Assembly: GCA_046712825.1 (NCBI GenBank)
Contig: JBKKCR010000137.1
Span: 1 to 24,734 of the forward strand
DNA: 24,734 bases
From: DATFGK01 sp046712825
GTDB lineage: Bacteria; Actinomycetota; AC-67
Direction: 5' to 3'
The translations under genes were made by a program, and so were the position numbers. The notes under the pieces are model-generated. The model did not search any database. It saw only the letters and a list, made by a program, of their open reading frames with translations, and was not told the origin of the DNA. Below, one piece after another: positions 22,000 to 24,734 of this stretch (the stretch's first letter is position 1; every line of letters begins with the position of its first letter).

Positions 22000-23811
22000 T
22001 CAGCGGCCCGGCTTCGGCGGTGGCGTCCCTTGACCGCGGCCCGGTGTCGTCGACGGTTTGGGAGGGGGTGCCGGCTTCGGCGGAGCCGACGGCGCGGTCG
22101 GAGGCGCGACACTCTTCGCGCCTCGCGGGGACGGAGGAGGCGGGAGCGGAACCGGAGGCTCGCCCGGCGACGGAACGCTCGGACACACCGGCAAGATCAG
22201 GAGCCGTTCGACGATCGTTGCGTCCGCTCCCGTGTAGCCGACCAGGAAGGGGAGGCCTTTGAGACCGAGAACCGAGGCACCACACCAAAGCGTCGGCGGT
22301 TGGTCGACGTTGATCGGCTTCGCGAGGAGGACGGCGTTCGACGTGATGCCGCCGCCGTCGACGTACGGCTTCTCGAACGAAAGGGCCGGCGGCTGGTCGA
22401 GTGCCGCGGCGTGAAGGATCACCGCCGCCGCTTTGTTCGCGTAGAGCACGGTGTCGCGATAGTGATACGCGTTGGTGTACGCGCCGTGCTCAATGCCCGC
22501 GGACCCGTTGTGGTAGGCGGTGAACCGGTCGACGTTGTGTCCGCCGGTGGCGTTCTGCCATACGAAGAGGCCGTCGCGAGCGTTGTTGTGCGCGAGCGAA
22601 TCCTCGAATCGCCACACCCCGACCTCTCCTTCGGGCCACTGGAATCCGCTCGCATTCTTTCCACCCTGCACCCCGAACGCGACACACCGTACGCAACCGT
22701 TCCCGGTGCCACGCCCGAGCATGAAGGCGGTCAGCCGGTGGGCGGATCCTTGTTTGGGGGTCGGTCTGACGTAGGACGCGATCGCGCCTTCATACAGGGC
22801 GTCGTTCGGTGCCTCCGTCGCGCCGGGGTCGTACCAGTAGGCAGCGTTCTGAACGTCGTGGGCGACCGTGTTTCGGAGCGTCACGCCGTTCGAGGCGTGC
22901 ACGGCGTAGCCTGGGCCTCCCGTCTGTCGTACGACGGCACCCTCGACGAGCGAGCCGCGTGATCCCTCTCCCCCGCGATGGAAGTGAAGGCCGTACCGGC
23001 CGAGCACAGACTCCGCCGGCGAGCCTTTCTGAGGGCCGGCGTACCGGATCGCCGTGTTGCGGATCGATTGCGGCACGGTGGACTTGATCCAGACATGGGT
23101 GCGATGTGTGGCATCCTGGCCTTCGATCCGCACGGAGCGGGTCAGGTTCACGATCTCGGCCCCGTAGGAGACGCCGGGTTTGACGGTCACGCGGGGATGC
23201 GCGTAGGACAAGCTCCCGAATCCGACACTCGTACCATTCACCGAGGTAAGCGTCCGAACCTCGTGACGCGTGGAGAACGCGGTCACGTTCGGATCTTCCG
23301 TCGGCGCGACCAGGATCTCATCGCCCACCTGCCACCCATTGGGCACCGCTTCGAGGACGGCCGAACTCGCGCCCGACGGAATGCTCGCCGCGGCTCGGGT
23401 CCAGGCCAGCTTCTCGGAGCCGGCTAGATCGAGCCGGCCGCTGCCGGTCACCCACAAGCCGACATCCGAAGCGAGCGGTTCGTTGCCCCCGCCGACGAAC
23501 TTCGACTCGTCGATTCCGGTGAATCGGATCACATGCGTCACGCCGGGCGCCGGCTTGGACCGCAACGTGCCCTGGATGATGAGGTTTGCGCCGAGCGTGA
23601 TGGTCGTGTCGACGTTGGGAGCAAGCTCGATCGTGTGGCTCGAGCCGATCGTGTGGCCGGCAGAAAGACTCATCGAGCCGGACCACGTCGTCAGCGTCTC
23701 CGCCGAGATGAGCATCGCCGATGTGAAGACGCCCAAGACCAAGGCGGTGAAGAACGAGGCGCGGACGACGACGCCGAGCAGAAAACGGAACGTGCTTCCC
23801 CGTGGACGCAT
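22000..23811 (-). CDS. Secreted G8-domain right-handed beta-helix protein with proline-rich tail
   Basis: 603 residues. ATG 23811 has GGGGGAG about 5 nt upstream. A signal peptide or membrane anchor covers about residues 10-37. Residues 40-165 look like a G8 domain (ITLGANLIIQGTLRSKP, RFTGIDESKFVGGG, GLWVTGSGRLDLAGS, the last preceding a Trp). Next come beta-helix coils with repeated short strands and His/Asn-rich turns (GLHFHRGGEGSRGS, AVHASNGVTLRNTVAHDVQNAAYWYDP, FEDSLAHNNARDGLFVWQN, GIEHGAYTNAYHY), as in CEMIP/TMEM2-like and pectate-lyase-like proteins. The last about 60 residues are Pro/Lys-rich, which suits a spacer in the cell wall. Human relatives act on hyaluronan; here binding or cleavage of a polysaccharide is only inferred. 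A shorter paralogue lies upstream. Confidence 0.83.
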   Translation of the reverse strand: MRPRGSTFRFLLGVVVRASFFTALVLGVFTSAMLISAETLTTWSGSMSLSAGHTIGSSHTIELAPNVDTTITLGANLIIQGTLRSKPAPGVTHVIRFTGIDESKFVGGGNEPLASDVGLWVTGSGRLDLAGSEKLAWTRAAASIPSGASSAVLEAVPNGWQVGDEILVAPTEDPNVTAFSTRHEVRTLTSVNGTSVGFGSLSYAHPRVTVKPGVSYGAEIVNLTRSVRIEGQDATHRTHVWIKSTVPQSIRNTAIRYAGPQKGSPAESVLGRYGLHFHRGGEGSRGSLVEGAVVRQTGGPGYAVHASNGVTLRNTVAHDVQNAAYWYDPGATEAPNDALYEGAIASYVRPTPKQGSAHRLTAFMLGRGTGNGCVRCVAFGVQGGKNASGFQWPEGEVGVWRFEDSLAHNNARDGLFVWQNATGGHNVDRFTAYHNGSAGIEHGAYTNAYHYRDTVLYANKAAAVILHAAALDQPPALSFEKPYVDGGGITSNAVLLAKPINVDQPPTLWCGASVLGLKGLPFLVGYTGADATIVERLLILPVCPSVPSPGEPPVPLPPPPSPRGAKSVAPPTAPSAPPKPAPPPKPSTTPGRGQGTPPPKPGR

Positions 23812-24111
23812 CGATCTCCCCCAGTTCAGGATCGACGGAACCGTTGTGCTCGGAGGCGATGGTCGAGGGGAGGAGAACGATCACGGCTGGAGACCGCAGC
23901 GGTTCCTCACCTGCTCGGCCTCACCACCGGCAAGGTTATATCGGCCGCGTATCCGATTTCATTGAGCCGCGATACGCGTGCTTTGCGTAGCACGCAGCGG
24001 ATGTTGCCTCGGTGCGTCCTATGTGAGCCGCGAGCGAACTGCGGTGACTTGATGCGTTACGAACGCACCACGAGCGGACATCATGCGTGCCGTTGCGGCG
24101 GAACATTTCCG
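23812..24111 (-). other. Gap between the two G8 genes, with a hairpin-rich leader
   Basis: No gene is seen in these 300 bp. On the minus strand CGCGTATC (23971-23978) pairs with GATACGCG (23946-23953) around a 17-nt loop, and overlaps a second possible stem GCGTGCT/AGCACGC (23976-23982 and 23989-23995). These two stems are mutually exclusive. TTGCC/GGCAA ends (24004-24008, 23929-23933) could close the structure. A weak -10-like TATAAC lies at about 23935-23940 without a good -35. A small palindrome TGCGTT-ACG-AACGCA is at 24053-24067. Confidence 0.4.
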
Positions 24112-24734
24112 CTAGCAGGTTGGCTTGATCTCGAGTCGCTCCGCGACGGTCGCATCCGCTCCCGTGTAGTTCACGAAGTATGTCGGACCCGTGAGACTCT
24201 GGATCACGTTCTGGCACACGAGCACGGGCGGCTGATCCACGTTCGTTGGCCGCTCGAGCAGATAGCCGTACTTCGTTATCCCTGCCCCGTCAAGGTGCGT
24301 ACGCGCGAACTGCATCCTCTTCATAGGCAGTTCCTTGGACTCCGCATGGAGTTGAACGCCGGCGTTCTTGTTCCCGTACAGGGTCACGTCGTTGTACGCG
24401 TACGAATTGGTATAGGCGCCGTGCTCGATGCCGGATTTCCCGTTGTAGTAGGCCACGAAACGCGTGATCGTGTGGACCGCGGGCCCGTTCTGCCATGTGA
24501 AGATGCCGTCCTGGAGATTGTTGTGGGCAACGGAATCCTCGAAGGTCCAGACGCCGACCTCGCCCTCCGGCCAGCCGAATCCCGACGTGTTCTTCGTCCC
24601 TTGCACCCCGAACGTGACGCACCCGAGGCACTTGTTCCCAACGCCTCTGCCCAAGAAGAACGCCGTTTGGCGGAAGGGGTTCTCCGCCGGCGCGGGCCGA
24701 ACGTAGCCGGCGAGCGCGCGATCGTAGACGGTAT
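24112..24734 (-). CDS. Second G8-type beta-helix protein, N-terminus cut by window edge
   Basis: About 207 C-terminal residues are visible; the frame continues past the right edge. It aligns without large gaps to the neighbour from DRALAGYVRPAP onward (neighbour: EGAIASYVRPTP), including FGVQGTKNTSGFGWPEGEVGVWTFEDS, NNLQDGIFTWQN, GIEHGAYTNSYAY and the closing YTGADATVAERLEIKPTC. By eye roughly half of the residues are identical, so these are tandem paralogues. It stops at the Cys that in the neighbour precedes the proline-rich tail, which it therefore lacks. The extracellular beta-helix role is as for the neighbour. The N-terminal G8 domain is expected but not visible. Confidence 0.85.
   Translation of the reverse strand, partial: TVYDRALAGYVRPAPAENPFRQTAFFLGRGVGNKCLGCVTFGVQGTKNTSGFGWPEGEVGVWTFEDSVAHNNLQDGIFTWQNGPAVHTITRFVAYYNGKSGIEHGAYTNSYAYNDVTLYGNKNAGVQLHAESKELPMKRMQFARTHLDGAGITKYGYLLERPTNVDQPPVLVCQNVIQSLTGPTYFVNYTGADATVAERLEIKPTC

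Noticed and set aside
23929..24008. A second c-di-GMP riboswitch, because CGCAAAGC occurs here
   Set aside because: The end strands do not pair in the GEMM-I register beyond GGCAA/TTGCC and the second hairpin of the aptamer is missing.
1..24734. tRNA genes, CRISPR arrays and insertion sequences
   Set aside because: No T-loop/acceptor pattern, regular spaced repeats or transposase frames were seen by eye; tRNAscan-SE and ISfinder would settle it.

Overview
The window is a GC-rich actinobacterial chromosome segment, probably from a deep-branching or uncultured Actinomycetota. The evidence is a mycothiol-synthesis glycosyltransferase (mshA), a tiny bS22-type ribosomal protein, an HbhA-like lysine-rich protein beside an XRE regulator, and two proteins with LPXTG-type sortase signals. 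The accessory cell-surface genes cannot be tied to a named genus by eye. All genes but one lie on the minus strand and many overlap or nearly touch, so the window reads as a few long minus-strand operons. Both edges cut genes. No tRNA, rRNA, CRISPR array or insertion sequence was seen.

Layout from low to high coordinate (transcription runs high to low): a truncated lipoprotein alpha/beta hydrolase (1-489); a large secreted metzincin-type zinc protease with an LPATG cell-wall anchor (525-3596); a bS22-like ribosomal protein, a Clp1-type polynucleotide-kinase-like P-loop protein and an excisionase-type HTH protein (3778-5111); a phosphatase-annotated family protein (5183-5965); a tightly coupled run of a 71-aa protein, AcuC, an alpha/beta hydrolase and an aldehyde dehydrogenase (5988-9719); an acetyltransferase and proC (9765-11222); the only plus-strand gene, a methyltransferase (11268-12059); proline dehydrogenase, preceded by what looks like the N-terminal stump of an isochorismatase-family gene (12025-13016); an LPNTG surface protein (13114-14784) with a roughly 620-nt leader; a ybjN/acetyltransferase/mshA/CelD-type group (15554-18958); an HbhA-like protein and an XRE regulator with a lysine-rich tail (19058-20147); an asparaginase and a metallophosphoesterase that overlap by 4 bp (20265-21952); and two tandem secreted G8/beta-helix paralogues (22000 to the right edge).

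From memory, several of these gene pairs match neighbourhoods in Mycobacterium tuberculosis: XRE/hbhA (Rv0474-Rv0475), mshA/YbjN (Rv0486-Rv0487), and proC/HTH/bS22 (Rv0500-Rv0500A-Rv0500B). The window therefore looks like an ancestral actinobacterial housekeeping block in which the LPXTG protease, the LPNTG protein and the G8 proteins sit as lineage-specific surface insertions.

The most interesting non-coding signal is the leader of the LPNTG gene. It has a good sigma70-like promoter preceded by two 14-bp direct repeats, a segment resembling a cyclic-di-GMP-I (GEMM-I) aptamer with compensatory pairing, and then a 12-bp stem followed by a U-containing stretch that could be its expression platform. 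This would place a surface protein under c-di-GMP control. It is an inference from sequence and needs a covariance-model search.
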